Shown here: piece after piece, positions 17,674 to 26,435 of the stretch | Layout: every line of letters starts with the position of its first letter | Position numbering within the stretch: position 1 is the first letter of the stretch | Position numbers and translations under genes: made by a program | NCBI RefSeq assembly: GCF_001570365.1 | Contig: NZ_BBYK01000047.1 | Location: 144,900-208,899, forward strand | Length of the DNA: 64,000 nt | Direction: 5' to 3' | Source: Microtetraspora fusca | GTDB lineage: Bacteria; Actinomycetota; Actinomycetes; Streptosporangiales; Streptosporangiaceae | Notes under the pieces: generated by a model | The model's database searches: none | Told to the model about the DNA's origin: nothing | The model's input: the letters and a program-made list of their open reading frames with translations, nothing else

Positions 17674-18923
17674 GGGATCTCCACTCGTAGCAGGGTCGGC
17701 CCGCCGGGCGGGCTGGAGAGCATCAGTCTGCCGTCCGCCACCGAGACGCGGTCGGCGAGCCCCGCCAGGCCGGTGCCCACTGAGGGGTCCGCGCCGCCCA
17801 CGCCGTCGTCGCGGATCTCCACGACCAGCCCGGCACCGTCCAGACGTCCGATGACCGACGCGGTGCGGGCGCCGCTGTGCTTGGCCACGTTCGTCAGCGC
17901 CTCGGAGATCACGAAGTAGACGGCGGACTCCACGAACTCGGGCAGCCGTCCGGGAAGTTCGATCGCGACCTCGACGGGCACCGGGGAGCGGTCGGCGACG
18001 TCGGCGACGGCCGCGGGCAGCCCCCGATCGGTGAGGATCTGCGGGTGGATCCCCCTGATCAGGTCGCGTACCTCGGCCAGCGCGAGCTTCGCCTGCTCGT
18101 GCGCCTTCGTGACGAGATCGGCCGCCTCCGCGCCCTCCGACAGCTTGGCCAGGCCGAGCGTCATGGTCAGCGCGACCAGCCGTTGCTGGGCCCCGTCGTG
18201 CAGGTCCCGCTCGATCCGCCGCCGTTCCACCTCGAACGCCTCCACCAACCGGGTCCTGGACCGGGTCAGCTCCTCGAGCCGCTGCCCGCTCTCGGTGTCC
18301 CGGGACACGAGGAGCAGCCGGGCCAGTGAGCCGTGCGCGGCGGCGAGCAACGTCAGCGGATAGAGGGCCAGGGCGAGCCAGATCACCCCCAGCGCGAGTG
18401 CCGCGAATGCGCCCAGATCCGTGTCGACCAGCCAGAACTTCAGCACCCTCACCTCACCCATCTGGGCGCGCAGGACCGGTGTGAGGATCATCGACGCCGG
18501 CCCGCCGAGGCCGAACACGACCGCCAGCAGCTCGATCGGCCAGAGCACGGTGATCATCAGGACCACGTAGGCCAGCTCCCGCCAGGTGGCGGGCTCCTGC
18601 AGGCGCAGCCCCACCCACCCGCGCAGCCCCGGACGGTCGGGCCGGCGGTGCGGCGTGTCGGCCGGCTCCGGGTCGATGATCCGCAGCCGGCGGCGTTCCA
18701 AGGCGGCCACCGGTATCCCGCTGAACCCCAGCGCCAGCAGCAGCGGGATGCCCACCACCAGCAACGCCAGGATCGTGCTCACGAACAGCGCGAAGAGGAA
18801 CGCCACCAGGACGACCTCGCCGAGGAGCACGCCGGTGACCAGGTAGGCCACCGAGCGCCACGGCCAGGCGGTACGCAACAGGTCCCACCGAACGAGGGCC
18901 CGCCAGGCCGCCGATGACTGCAT
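17646..18923 (-). CDS. Sensor histidine kinase, NarX/DesK type
   Basis: 425 residues. The N-terminal half is membrane-embedded, with helix pairs around GVLLGEVVLVAFLFALFV and LVVGIPLLLALGF, and a second pair around AYVVLMITVLWPIELLAVVF. It is followed by a HisKA_3 dimerisation helix with the phosphorylated His in ERDLHDGAQQRLVAL and a HATPase with SEALTNVAKHSGA and DDGVGG. The start ATG 18923 is preceded within 6 bp by a TACTGT hexamer, suggesting a leaderless transcript. It is divergent from the methyltransferase/DedA pair, a possible target. Signal unknown. Confidence 0.93.
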   Translation of the reverse strand: MQSSAAWRALVRWDLLRTAWPWRSVAYLVTGVLLGEVVLVAFLFALFVSTILALLVVGIPLLLALGFSGIPVAALERRRLRIIDPEPADTPHRRPDRPGLRGWVGLRLQEPATWRELAYVVLMITVLWPIELLAVVFGLGGPASMILTPVLRAQMGEVRVLKFWLVDTDLGAFAALALGVIWLALALYPLTLLAAAHGSLARLLLVSRDTESGQRLEELTRSRTRLVEAFEVERRRIERDLHDGAQQRLVALTMTLGLAKLSEGAEAADLVTKAHEQAKLALAEVRDLIRGIHPQILTDRGLPAAVADVADRSPVPVEVAIELPGRLPEFVESAVYFVISEALTNVAKHSGARTASVIGRLDGAGLVVEIRDDGVGGADPSVGTGLAGLADRVSVADGRLMLSSPPGGPTLLRVEIPCASIAPSR

Positions 18924-19057
18924 CCCCAGACAGTACGGCCCGTGCCGTCCGACCGGCCAGCGGCCTGGATCCACCCGGCAGGTATGGCCAGCCCTACCCC
19001 GAGGACTAGGTTCTGGCGTCCTGCGGACGGCGTCCCCGCGACGATCTCATTGGGTCC

Positions 19058-19666
19058 ATGAAGACAGCCTTGGCCCCGGACCTGCGGGCGTTCATGTCGG
19101 TCGCGCTGCGCAGGCAGGGGGTCGTGGGCGCGATCGCGCCGAGTTCTCCCTCGCTGGCCAGAGCCCTGACCGCGGTGGTGCCCACGAGCGGCACACCGGT
19201 GGTGGTCGAGCTCGGCCCGGGAACCGGATCGATCAGCGAGGCCATCCGGGAGCGGCTCTCCCCCGGCGCACGGCACCTCGCCGTCGAGATCGAGCCGGAC
19301 CTCGTCACGCACCTGCGCCGGACCAAGCCGTGGATGGAGACCATCCACGGCGACGCCGCCGACCTCGGCGCGCTCCTGGCACGCGCGGGCGTGGACCGGG
19401 TGGACGCGGTCGTCAGCACGCTGCCCTGGTCGCTGTTCCCCGGCCGGCGTCAGGAGCGGATCCTCGGCGAGGTGGGCCGGGTGCTCGCGCCGACCGGGGC
19501 CTTCACCACCGTGACCTACCTGCACGCCGTACCGCTCGCCGGGGCCAGGGCCCTGCGGCGGCGGCTGCGGTCGGCCTTCGACGAGGTGCTGACCACCGGG
19601 CCCGTCTGGCGGAACCTGCCGCCGGGGATGGCGTACGTCTGCCGCAGGCCGGTCGCCGGTGTCTGA
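19058..19666 (+). CDS. SAM-dependent methyltransferase, phospholipid N-methyltransferase-like
   Basis: 202 residues. SAM-binding motif I is VVVELGPGTGSISEAI (about 50-65), motif II AVEIEPDL, and VSTLPWSLFP occupies the NPPY/LPW-like position found in PmtA- and KsgA-like enzymes. The N-terminus MKTALAPDLRAFMSVALRRQ resembles PmtA-type proteins, which methylate phosphatidylethanolamine. The downstream DedA membrane gene overlaps it by 8 bp, which supports a lipid-related role. Substrate assignment is inference. Confidence 0.8.
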   Translation: MKTALAPDLRAFMSVALRRQGVVGAIAPSSPSLARALTAVVPTSGTPVVVELGPGTGSISEAIRERLSPGARHLAVEIEPDLVTHLRRTKPWMETIHGDAADLGALLARAGVDRVDAVVSTLPWSLFPGRRQERILGEVGRVLAPTGAFTTVTYLHAVPLAGARALRRRLRSAFDEVLTTGPVWRNLPPGMAYVCRRPVAGV

Positions 19667-20255
19667 TCTGCTCGGCCGGTTCTCCCCGCCGCTGCTGCTC
19701 GCGGTCGCGTGGATGCTGCTGACTGCCGAGGCCGGACTGCTGATCGGCGTCGCCCTGCCCGGGACGAGCGTGCTCGTCGCGCTCGGCTACTTCGCCCATC
19801 TGGGCGTGGTGCCGCTGGGCGGCGCGATCGGGGTCGCGGCCTGCGCGGCGGTGACCGGCACCCAGATCTCCTATCTGTGGGGACGGCGCCGGGAGGGCGC
19901 CCCGTCGTTCCACCGGTTCGCGCCCGGCCGCTGGGACCGGCCGCGCGAGCTGCTCGGACGGCACGGCCGCTGGGCCGTGGTCGCGGCCCAGTGGTTCGGC
20001 AGCGCGCGCACGCTCACCCCCCGGCTCGCGGGCTGGGCCGGCATGCCGTACCGCACCTTCGTCACCGCGAGCCTGCCCACGGCCTGCGCGTGGGCGGCGA
20101 CCCTGGTCACCGTCAGCTACCACGTCGCACCGGAGATCGTTCAGCGGTTCACCGCCCATCTCGCCGTGGCGGGACCGGTGACGGTCGCGATCGCGCTCGT
20201 CCTGCTCTGGGTGACCCGGAGCCGGGCGAAGGTGCTGGGGAGGCGCCGACGCTGA
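19659..20255 (+). CDS. DedA/VTT-domain family membrane protein
   Basis: 198 residues. Hydrophobic segments near residues 10-45 and 55-75 flank the reentrant GVALPGTSVLVALGYFA motif. The second half carries RHGRWAVVAAQWFGSARTL, the DedA-type R-x3-G motif region, and two final helices. The family includes undecaprenyl-phosphate and phospholipid flippases. It starts at GTG 19659 inside the methyltransferase stop region, so the two are translated together. Confidence 0.87.
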   Translation: MSDLLGRFSPPLLLAVAWMLLTAEAGLLIGVALPGTSVLVALGYFAHLGVVPLGGAIGVAACAAVTGTQISYLWGRRREGAPSFHRFAPGRWDRPRELLGRHGRWAVVAAQWFGSARTLTPRLAGWAGMPYRTFVTASLPTACAWAATLVTVSYHVAPEIVQRFTAHLAVAGPVTVAIALVLLWVTRSRAKVLGRRRR

Positions 20256-20392
20256 GCGCGGCCGGGTACGCGGGCGGATCTACGCTCTGCGGAAAGCGCG
20301 CTTCAGCCGCGAGGGGCGCGGCGGTGTCTGGACTGAGGAACGAGTGGGGAGCGAGGGACGAGCGACTCCGAGCGACGAGGGAAGACATCGCC

Positions 20393-21547
20393 TCAAGGCG
20401 CCCCGAGCCGCCGAGCGAAGCGAGGCAAGTAGACGAAGGCGGCGGCCGCGACGGGCCACAGGTGGGCGGCCAGGTTCCGCGCCAGGATGCCGCCCCGCGT
20501 CGCGGGCACCAGCAGCGCCGACGCCTGTCCCATGTTCCGCTGCTTGGGATCGACCAGGCGCCGATGCGCGGCCTCGTACCGGCGGAAGGCCGCCTCGGGG
20601 TCGTCCGGACCGGCGGCCAGTTCCTCGGCGAGGGTGAACGCGCCGGCCATGGCCATGGTGGAGCCGTCTCCGAACAGCGACACGCAGGACGCGGCGTCAC
20701 CGAGGAGCACGACCCGGCCGTTCCACCAGCGCGGCAGGCGCACCTGACTCACCGAGTCGAAGTAGAGGTCGTCGGCGGCGCGCACCTGCTCCAGCAACTC
20801 GGGCGCGCGCCAGGACACGTCCGCGTAGGCTCCGGTCAGCATTCGCTTGTGCTGCTCGACGTCGCGGTGGTCGAAGCCGGGCTCCGCCGGGCTCCGGTAG
20901 AGGAAGAACGCGCCGCTGGACGTGGGGCTGACGGCGACCGCCTTGCCGGGCGTGTTGTGCATGACGACGTCCCTGCCTGATCCGGCCCCGCCGCCGAGCG
21001 GCGACGTCGCGACGTACAGGCCCATGTGGCGCACGAACCCGCTCTCTTTCCCGAACGTCAGCCGACGGGTCGTCGAATGCAGGCCGTCGGCGCCGATCAC
21101 CAGGTCGAAGCGGCGGGGCCCGGCGCGGTCGAAGGTGACCTCGACCCCGTGCTCATCCTGGTCGAGGGTCGCGATGGAGTCGTCGAAGAGGAACTCGGCG
21201 TGGTCGCGGCTCGCCTCGTACAGGATCGACGCGAGATCGCCGCGCGGTAACTCGACCTCGTCCGGCTGCTGAAAGGCGCGCATGTCCATCCGGCCGACGC
21301 GCCTGCCCGCCGCGTCGACGAAGGTGAGGCCCGTCGTGCCGGTGGCCGCGGCGCGCAGCCGGGGCATGACGCCCATCCGTTCGGCGACGCGTACGGCGGG
21401 GCCTCTGACGTCCACCGGGTTCCCACTGGAGCGCAGCGTTCCGGCCCGTTCGACGACGGTGACACGGAAGCCGTGCCTGGCCAGCCAGTAGGCCGCCGTC
21501 GGCCCGCCGACGCCGGCTCCGGAGATCAGCACTGTCCGCTCGGTCAT
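20393..21547 (-). CDS. FAD-dependent monooxygenase, PHBH family
   Basis: 384 residues. The three family motifs are intact: GAGVGG at 10-15, DLVIGADGLHS near 150, and GRVVLLGDAASCVSLFGDGS near 285. Such enzymes hydroxylate aromatic compounds or inactivate antibiotics such as tetracycline and rifamycin. The start ATG has GGAGGAG eight bases upstream. It is divergent from a TetR gene with a shared 86-bp control region, the usual arrangement for TetR repression. Substrate unknown. Confidence 0.93.
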   Translation of the reverse strand: MTERTVLISGAGVGGPTAAYWLARHGFRVTVVERAGTLRSSGNPVDVRGPAVRVAERMGVMPRLRAAATGTTGLTFVDAAGRRVGRMDMRAFQQPDEVELPRGDLASILYEASRDHAEFLFDDSIATLDQDEHGVEVTFDRAGPRRFDLVIGADGLHSTTRRLTFGKESGFVRHMGLYVATSPLGGGAGSGRDVVMHNTPGKAVAVSPTSSGAFFLYRSPAEPGFDHRDVEQHKRMLTGAYADVSWRAPELLEQVRAADDLYFDSVSQVRLPRWWNGRVVLLGDAASCVSLFGDGSTMAMAGAFTLAEELAAGPDDPEAAFRRYEAAHRRLVDPKQRNMGQASALLVPATRGGILARNLAAHLWPVAAAAFVYLPRFARRLGAP

Positions 21548-21557
21548 GACTCCTCCA

Positions 21558-21605
21558 CTAACCGGATGAATTTCCTCCGCTTATTTTCACGGTAACCTAA
21601 CCGGA
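21558..21605. promoter_or_regulatory. Direct repeats in the FAD-monooxygenase/tetR divergent promoter
   Basis: CTAACCGGA occurs at 21558-21566 and again at 21597-21605, 39 bp apart, in an AT-rich intergenic patch. They are good candidates for TetR binding sites controlling both genes. Confidence 0.45.
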
Positions 21606-21633
21606 GGAGAATCGTCCAGTTCCTGGTTCGGGG

Positions 21634-22308
21634 GTGGCAGTGGAGACGGAGAAGCCGCAGGGCACGGCAGGGCTGCGCGCCGACGCGCGCCGCAATCGCG
21701 ACCTGATCGTCGCGGCCGCCCAGAACCTGTTCCTGGAGCAGGGCGTCGACGTGCCGCTGGAGGAGGTGGCGCGCCGGGCGGGCGTCGGCATCGGCACGCT
21801 GTACCGCCGTTTCCCGGACCGGGACGCGTTGCTCGGCGCCGTCTGCGAGGAGGGCCTGCGCCGCATGGCGGAGCTGGCGGAGACCGCCTGGCGCGAGGAG
21901 CCCGACGCCTGGCACGCGCTGTGCCGTTTCCTGCGCGACAGCATCGAGCTGCGGGTGGGCGTGCTCTCGGCGAAGATCGAGCCGCACCTGCACCAGCGGC
22001 TCCGCGCCGGCCGCGAACTGCACGAGATACGGCAGCGGGTGATCGCCCTCGTCGTCCGGATGACCGAGCAGGCGCAGGCGAGCGGCGCGCTGCGCCACGA
22101 CATCGGCCCCGGAGACGTCGCCCTGCTGCTGACCCTGCACGTCTACACGCCGCCGAGCATGCCCGACGAGCCGGCCATGGCCCGCGTGGTGGAGATCATG
22201 CTGAACGGCCTGCGCGCCGTTCCGGGCTCCTCCCTTCCCGGGGTCGCCCTCGACCGCGACGACCTGCGCCGCTACACCGCGGTGGAGCACCCTCCCGCCG
22301 CCGGGTGA
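21634..22308 (+). CDS. TetR family regulator
   Basis: 224 residues from GTG 21634 (a second GTG two codons on is equally possible). The helix-turn-helix lies at about 15-65: LRADARRNRDLIVAAAQNLF, then EEVARRAGVGIGTLYRRFPD. The C-terminal domain resembles that of TetR proteins controlling flavin monooxygenases. It is divergent from such a gene and probably represses it. Confidence 0.93.
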   Translation: MAVETEKPQGTAGLRADARRNRDLIVAAAQNLFLEQGVDVPLEEVARRAGVGIGTLYRRFPDRDALLGAVCEEGLRRMAELAETAWREEPDAWHALCRFLRDSIELRVGVLSAKIEPHLHQRLRAGRELHEIRQRVIALVVRMTEQAQASGALRHDIGPGDVALLLTLHVYTPPSMPDEPAMARVVEIMLNGLRAVPGSSLPGVALDRDDLRRYTAVEHPPAAG

Positions 22309-22658
22309 CGCCGATCCGCCTCGGCGGCGAAGCGGCTTTCCCCTGCCGCGAAAAACCGTTCGCGGGCCGGCGCGGGCCGTTGTTATGCTCCCCGGGCACT
22401 CTGTCAGTGAACTCCGGGCCGTCGCGCCCTAGAAAGCAGTTGATGTATGCCCCGGTCAGCGCCGAGCGCGCCTTTCTGTGCCCTGGGTGGGTCCTGCCAC
22501 TGACGTGTCACCTGTCGGTTCGGCCGGGCCCCGGTGCACCGACGTTTCCGTGTGTTCGCGTACCCGCGTGAACACCGTCGGCGGATGAACGCCTCCCAAG
22601 GCCCGCTCGGCGCTTCCTTGCTGCCCTCGTCAAGACATTCAGCAAGGAGTTTCTCCCG
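22309..22658. other. Long 5' leader of the RNHCP genes with a possible upstream ORF
   Basis: 350 bp without a recognised gene. An ATG at 22443 opens 42 codons (to 22571) beginning MYAPVSAERAFLCPGW with three cysteines in all. It lacks a strong ribosome-binding site, so translation is doubtful. The RNHCP start is preceded by AAGGAG at a good distance. The length of the leader suggests post-transcriptional control. Confidence 0.35.
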
Positions 22659-23024
22659 ATGTCGAACGACATCCCGAGTTCCGTTCTCAGGACCACGACC
22701 TTCCAGTGCGTGCGCTGCGGCCTCACCGTGACCGCGTTCGCCCCGGACGGCCGCCGGCGCAACCACTGCCCGAGGTGCCTGTACTCCCAGCACGTCCGGG
22801 ACCAGGTCGAAGGCGGGCCGTCGGAGTGCCGCTCCGGCATGTCCCCGATCGCCATCGCGGTGCTCCGCACCGGCGACTGGGAACTCATCCACAACTGCAC
22901 CCGTTGCGGCGAGCTGACGTCCAACCCCATCTGCGGAGACGACAACCAGTTCATCCTCATGCGGATGGCGGTCCGTCCGCTCGCCCAGCCACCGTTCCCG
23001 CTCGAAACCTTCGGCGATCTGTGA
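22659..23024 (+). CDS. RNHCP-domain protein 1
   Basis: 121 residues. The domain-naming motif appears as RRRNHCPRCLYSQHV (about 34-48). Four CxxC-like pairs are present (CVRCG, CPRC, and CTRCG later, plus two single Cys), so it is a small zinc-binding protein. The GDDNQFILMRMAVRPLA tail is typical of the family. Biological role unknown. It is followed 34 bp later by a second family member. Confidence 0.88.
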   Translation: MSNDIPSSVLRTTTFQCVRCGLTVTAFAPDGRRRNHCPRCLYSQHVRDQVEGGPSECRSGMSPIAIAVLRTGDWELIHNCTRCGELTSNPICGDDNQFILMRMAVRPLAQPPFPLETFGDL

Positions 23025-23058
23025 CGCGCCCCCGGTGACGAGAGGACGGAAGACGGCA

Positions 23059-23466
23059 ATGCCACGACGGAAACCGCAGCAGCGGAGGCCGCAACGGCGC
23101 AAGGACGTGCTGCACGGGCCGGGCGGTGAGCGGGGCGACGCGTTCCGGTGCACCAACTGCCGGCTCGATGTGCCGCTGACGGCGCCCGGCACGGCGCACC
23201 GCAACCACTGTCCGCACTGCCTGACGAGTCTGCACGTCGACGGCCGGATCCCCGGCGATCGACGTGAGACGTGTCGCGGGCGCATGGCGGCGGTGGGTGT
23301 GACGGCCCGGCGCGACGGGGAATGGCTGCTCATTCACCACTGCCTGGCCTGCGGGAAGCTGAGCGTCAACCGGATCGCCGGAGACGACAACGCGCTCACC
23401 CTCCTGCGCCTGGCCATGCGACCGCTGGCCGCCGGTCCGCCCTTCAGCGCGCAACTCGCGCTCTGA
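23059..23466 (+). CDS. RNHCP-domain protein 2
   Basis: 135 residues with a very basic N-terminal tail (PRRKPQQRRPQRRKD), then CTNC, the motif HRNHCPHCLTSLHV, a CLACG pair and the tail GDDNALTLLRLAMRPLA. The basic tail suggests RNA or ribosome contact, which is inference. It shares the family fold with the preceding gene and is clearly a duplicate within one transcription unit, ended by a strong hairpin. Confidence 0.88.
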   Translation: MPRRKPQQRRPQRRKDVLHGPGGERGDAFRCTNCRLDVPLTAPGTAHRNHCPHCLTSLHVDGRIPGDRRETCRGRMAAVGVTARRDGEWLLIHHCLACGKLSVNRIAGDDNALTLLRLAMRPLAAGPPFSAQLAL

Positions 23467-23481
23467 GTCCGGCGGACACCT

Positions 23482-23521
23482 GGAGCCCCGCCGCCGTCCG
23501 TCACGACGGCGGCGGGGCTCC
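23482..23521 (+). terminator. Strong terminator after the RNHCP genes
   Basis: Perfect 17-bp arms (GGAGCCCCGCCGCCGTC and its complement) with a six-base loop, followed by CGCTCTTTTCC. Confidence 0.9.
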
Positions 23522-23531
23522 GCTCTTTTCC

Positions 23532-23726
23532 CTACGGCGCGTCAGGCAGGGCGAGACAGCGCATACGGCGCAGCTGACGGTCGTAGCCGCCGCAGCTGAT
23601 GAAGTCGGCCAGCGTGAGCTGGTCCGTGACGCCCGACCAGAGCTCGCGCGGCCCCTTGGCGGCGACGATGTCGTCCACCAGCCGGCCGGGCAAAACCAGT
23701 GGCCGCCTCGCGGGACCGTCGGTCAC
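23532..23726 (-). pseudogene. C-terminal remnant of a MocR/PdxR-type regulator
   Basis: 64 codons reading LPGRLVDDIVAAKGPRELWS, then TDQLTLADFISCGGYDRQLR. This is the characteristic region of GntR-type PLP-aminotransferase regulators (LADDVAAAK, QLALADFL, GxYDRHLRRMR). The helix-turn-helix, PLP lysine and most of the aminotransferase fold are absent. An ATG near 23726 opens the frame but cannot give a functional protein. Confidence 0.6.
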
Positions 23727-23761
23727 GCATCGCCGTACTCGCCTCGGGGTACCCGTGAAGC

Positions 23762-24853
23762 ATGACTAAGTGGGACAAAAGGGATGACATGCTCGTCCAC
23801 ACGGACGAGCCGTTCAACGCCGAGCCGCCCACGCCCGCCCTGGCGGAGCGGCTGACCACGCCGCTCGACGCCTTCTACAGCCGCAACCACGGGCCCGTCC
23901 CCCGCGTCGACCCGGCCGCCTGGCGACTGGAGGTGGACGGGCTGGTCGAGCGGCCGGCGCGACTCTCGCTGGAGGAGCTGCGCTCCCGCTTCCTCGCGCA
24001 CGAGGTGATCGCGACGCTGCAGTGCGCGGGCAACCGCCGTGCCGAGCTGATCGAGGTCCGCGACATCCCCGGCGAGGACCCCTGGCGGTCCGGCGCCGTT
24101 TCCACGGCGTCCTGGACCGGTGCGCGCCTCTCCGACGTGCTCTCCGAGGCGGGCCTGCGCCCCGAGGCCGCGCACGTCGCCTTCGGGGCGCCGGACATGG
24201 TGCGGGAGGCGGACCCGCCCCAGCCCTACGGCGGCTCCATCCCCGTGGCCAAGGCCACCGCGGACGAGGTGCTGCTGGCGTGGGCGATGAACGGCCATCC
24301 CCTGCCCGCCGTCCACGGCGCCCCGCTGCGCGCGATCGTGCCGGGCTGGATCGGCGCCCGCAGCGTGAAATGGCTCGACCGCGTCACCGCCCAGGCGGAA
24401 CCTTCCGGCGGCTACTTCCAGGCCGTCGCGTACCGGATGCTGCCGCCCGACGCCGACCCGTCCCGGTGCGGGCCGGGGTCCGGAATCCCGCTCGGGCCGG
24501 TCGCCCTCACCTGCGACATCCTGCGTCCCGAGCACGGCTCCCGGGTGCCGCCCGGACCGACCGAGATCACCGGGTACGCGTTCGCGGGCGACGGTCGCGG
24601 CGTCGCCCGCGTGGACGTCTCCCCGGACGCCGGGCGTACCTGGACCCAGGCGAAGCTGGACGCGCCGGCGAGCCCCTGGGCCTGGCAGCACTGGCGCACC
24701 ACCCTCGTCCTGCCCGAGGGCGAGGCGGAGATCGTCGCCCGCGCCTGGGACGGCGCGGGCGCCACGCACCCCGAGTCACCGGCGGCGCTGTGGAACCCCA
24801 GGGGCTACGCCAACACCTCCTGGGGGCGGCTGCGCCTCACCTGCCGCCGCTGA
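23762..24853 (+). CDS. Molybdopterin-dependent oxidoreductase, sulfite oxidase family
   Basis: 363 residues. Residues 40-240 form the molybdenum-cofactor domain, with the molybdenum-ligating cysteine at 88 in LQCAGNRR and the conserved PGWIGARSVKWL segment near 205. Residues 250-360 form the Mo-co dimerisation (Ig-like) domain. There is no heme domain and no Tat signal, so it is cytoplasmic and needs an external electron acceptor. Likely reaction is oxidation of sulfite or reduction of an S- or N-oxide; the substrate is not readable. Confidence 0.92.
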   Translation: MTKWDKRDDMLVHTDEPFNAEPPTPALAERLTTPLDAFYSRNHGPVPRVDPAAWRLEVDGLVERPARLSLEELRSRFLAHEVIATLQCAGNRRAELIEVRDIPGEDPWRSGAVSTASWTGARLSDVLSEAGLRPEAAHVAFGAPDMVREADPPQPYGGSIPVAKATADEVLLAWAMNGHPLPAVHGAPLRAIVPGWIGARSVKWLDRVTAQAEPSGGYFQAVAYRMLPPDADPSRCGPGSGIPLGPVALTCDILRPEHGSRVPPGPTEITGYAFAGDGRGVARVDVSPDAGRTWTQAKLDAPASPWAWQHWRTTLVLPEGEAEIVARAWDGAGATHPESPAALWNPRGYANTSWGRLRLTCRR

Positions 24854-24856
24854 CCG

Positions 24857-26281
24857 TCACAGGCCGTACTCCTCCAGCAGATGGAGCCAGATCTCACTCA
24901 CGGTCGGGAACGACGGGACGGCGTGCCACAACCGGTCGAGGGTGACCTCGCCGATCACCGCGACGGTGGCCGAGTGGAGAAGGTCGACCACGGCCGGACC
25001 GACGAACGTGACACCGAGAAGCACGCGACGGTCCTCGTCCACGACCAGCTTCGCCCGGCCGGTGTAGCCCTCGGCCTGCAGGTACGCGCCGGAGACCGCG
25101 CCGATGTCGTACTCCACGGCGCGTACGGCGAAGCCGTCGGCGCGGGCCCGCGCCTCCGTGCGGCCGACCGCGCAGACCTGCGGATCGGTGAAGACGACCT
25201 GGGGCGCGCCCCGGTCGTCGGCGATGTCGCGCGTCGCCCGCAGGTTGTCGGGCCGCCCCTGGGCGCGGGCGGCGATCACGTCGCCGCATATCCGGCCCTG
25301 GTATTTGCCCATGTGGGTGAGCAGGTTGCGCCCGTTGACGTCGCCCACGGCGTAGAGCCAGCCGTCGGAGACGCCCGTCGCCCGCATGCTCGCGTCCACC
25401 TCGATCGGGCCGACCGCAGGCAGGCCGATCGTGTCCAGGCCGATGTCGCCGACGGCGGCCCGCCGTCCGGTGCCGACGAGGATCTCATCGGCCTCGATCA
25501 CCGAGCCGTCGTCGGTGTGGACGGTCACCGGGCCACCCGGGACAGGCCGCTCCACGCGCACGCACGAGCGGCCGAAGCGCACGTCGATCCCCGAGTCCCG
25601 GAACGACTTGGCCACCAGCTCGCCGGCGAACGGCTCGGTCCGGGCGAGCAGGCGGTCGCCGCGTACGAACATGATCGTCTCCTGGGCGCCGAGGGAGTGC
25701 AGCGCCTGGGACATCTCGCAGGCGACGGCCCCGCCGCCGATCACGGCCAGCCGCTTGGGCACCTGCTGGACGCTGGTCGCCTCCCGGTTCGTCCACGGAC
25801 GTGCCTCGCGCAATCCGGGCGTGTCGGGGATCCACGGGTCGCTGCCGGTGGCGATGACGACGGCGTGCCGGGCCCGCAGCGGCCGGACGCCGCCGTCCGG
25901 TGCCGTCACCTCGACCCGCAACGGCCCGGCCAGGCGTCCCCGGCCCCGGACGAACGTCGCCGGGACGTTCTCGATCCAGCTCACCTGGCCGCCGTCGTCG
26001 AGGTGGGACACGGTCTCGTCGCGGCGGGCCAGCACCGCGGGGGCGTCGATCGGGCCGCGCAGCTCCAGCCCGGGGACCCGGCTCACCTCGGCCGCGAGAC
26101 CCATCGGCCGCAGCAGCGCCTTGCTCGGGATGCACGCGTAGTAGGCGCACTCCCCGCCCGCCAGACGCTCCTCGACGACCGCGGCCGTCAGACCGCCCCG
26201 TACGGCACGCTTCGCGACGTTCTCCCCGACGGGTCCCGCGCCTATCACGATCACATCGAAAACGTCGGCCTCGTTCGCCAT
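24857..26281 (-). CDS. Pyridine nucleotide-disulfide oxidoreductase, LPD-like
   Basis: 474 residues. FAD motif GAGPVG (about 14-19), redox-active CX4C pair in GGECAYYACIPSK (near 45), NAD(P) motif GGGAVACEM near 180, a second FAD motif LYAVGDVNG near 305, and the C-terminal dimer domain with HAVPSFPTVSE supplying the active-site His and Glu. It belongs to the LpdA-like group rather than E3 of a dehydrogenase complex, because no lipoyl enzymes are nearby. ATG 26281 has GGAGG at ideal spacing, better than the GTG at 26287. Confidence 0.92.
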   Translation of the reverse strand: MANEADVFDVIVIGAGPVGENVAKRAVRGGLTAAVVEERLAGGECAYYACIPSKALLRPMGLAAEVSRVPGLELRGPIDAPAVLARRDETVSHLDDGGQVSWIENVPATFVRGRGRLAGPLRVEVTAPDGGVRPLRARHAVVIATGSDPWIPDTPGLREARPWTNREATSVQQVPKRLAVIGGGAVACEMSQALHSLGAQETIMFVRGDRLLARTEPFAGELVAKSFRDSGIDVRFGRSCVRVERPVPGGPVTVHTDDGSVIEADEILVGTGRRAAVGDIGLDTIGLPAVGPIEVDASMRATGVSDGWLYAVGDVNGRNLLTHMGKYQGRICGDVIAARAQGRPDNLRATRDIADDRGAPQVVFTDPQVCAVGRTEARARADGFAVRAVEYDIGAVSGAYLQAEGYTGRAKLVVDEDRRVLLGVTFVGPAVVDLLHSATVAVIGEVTLDRLWHAVPSFPTVSEIWLHLLEEYGL

Positions 26282-26435
26282 CGGCACCTCCGTCGCCGCA
26301 GGTCAGAGCAGGTCGGACCGCTGTGTGGACAGCGCTCGGACCAGTCTGTCACCGCCTCGGACGGCGGCGCGGAAAGCCAGGGAAAAGGGCGAATGCCGCG
26401 ATCGCCCAGGTTGTTCCACATGGGGACGCGGCGGG

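Noticed and set aside
20256-20392. Purine-rich GAGCGA-like repetition after the DedA gene
   Set aside because: Short, irregular low-complexity sequence between converging genes; no defined repeat unit.
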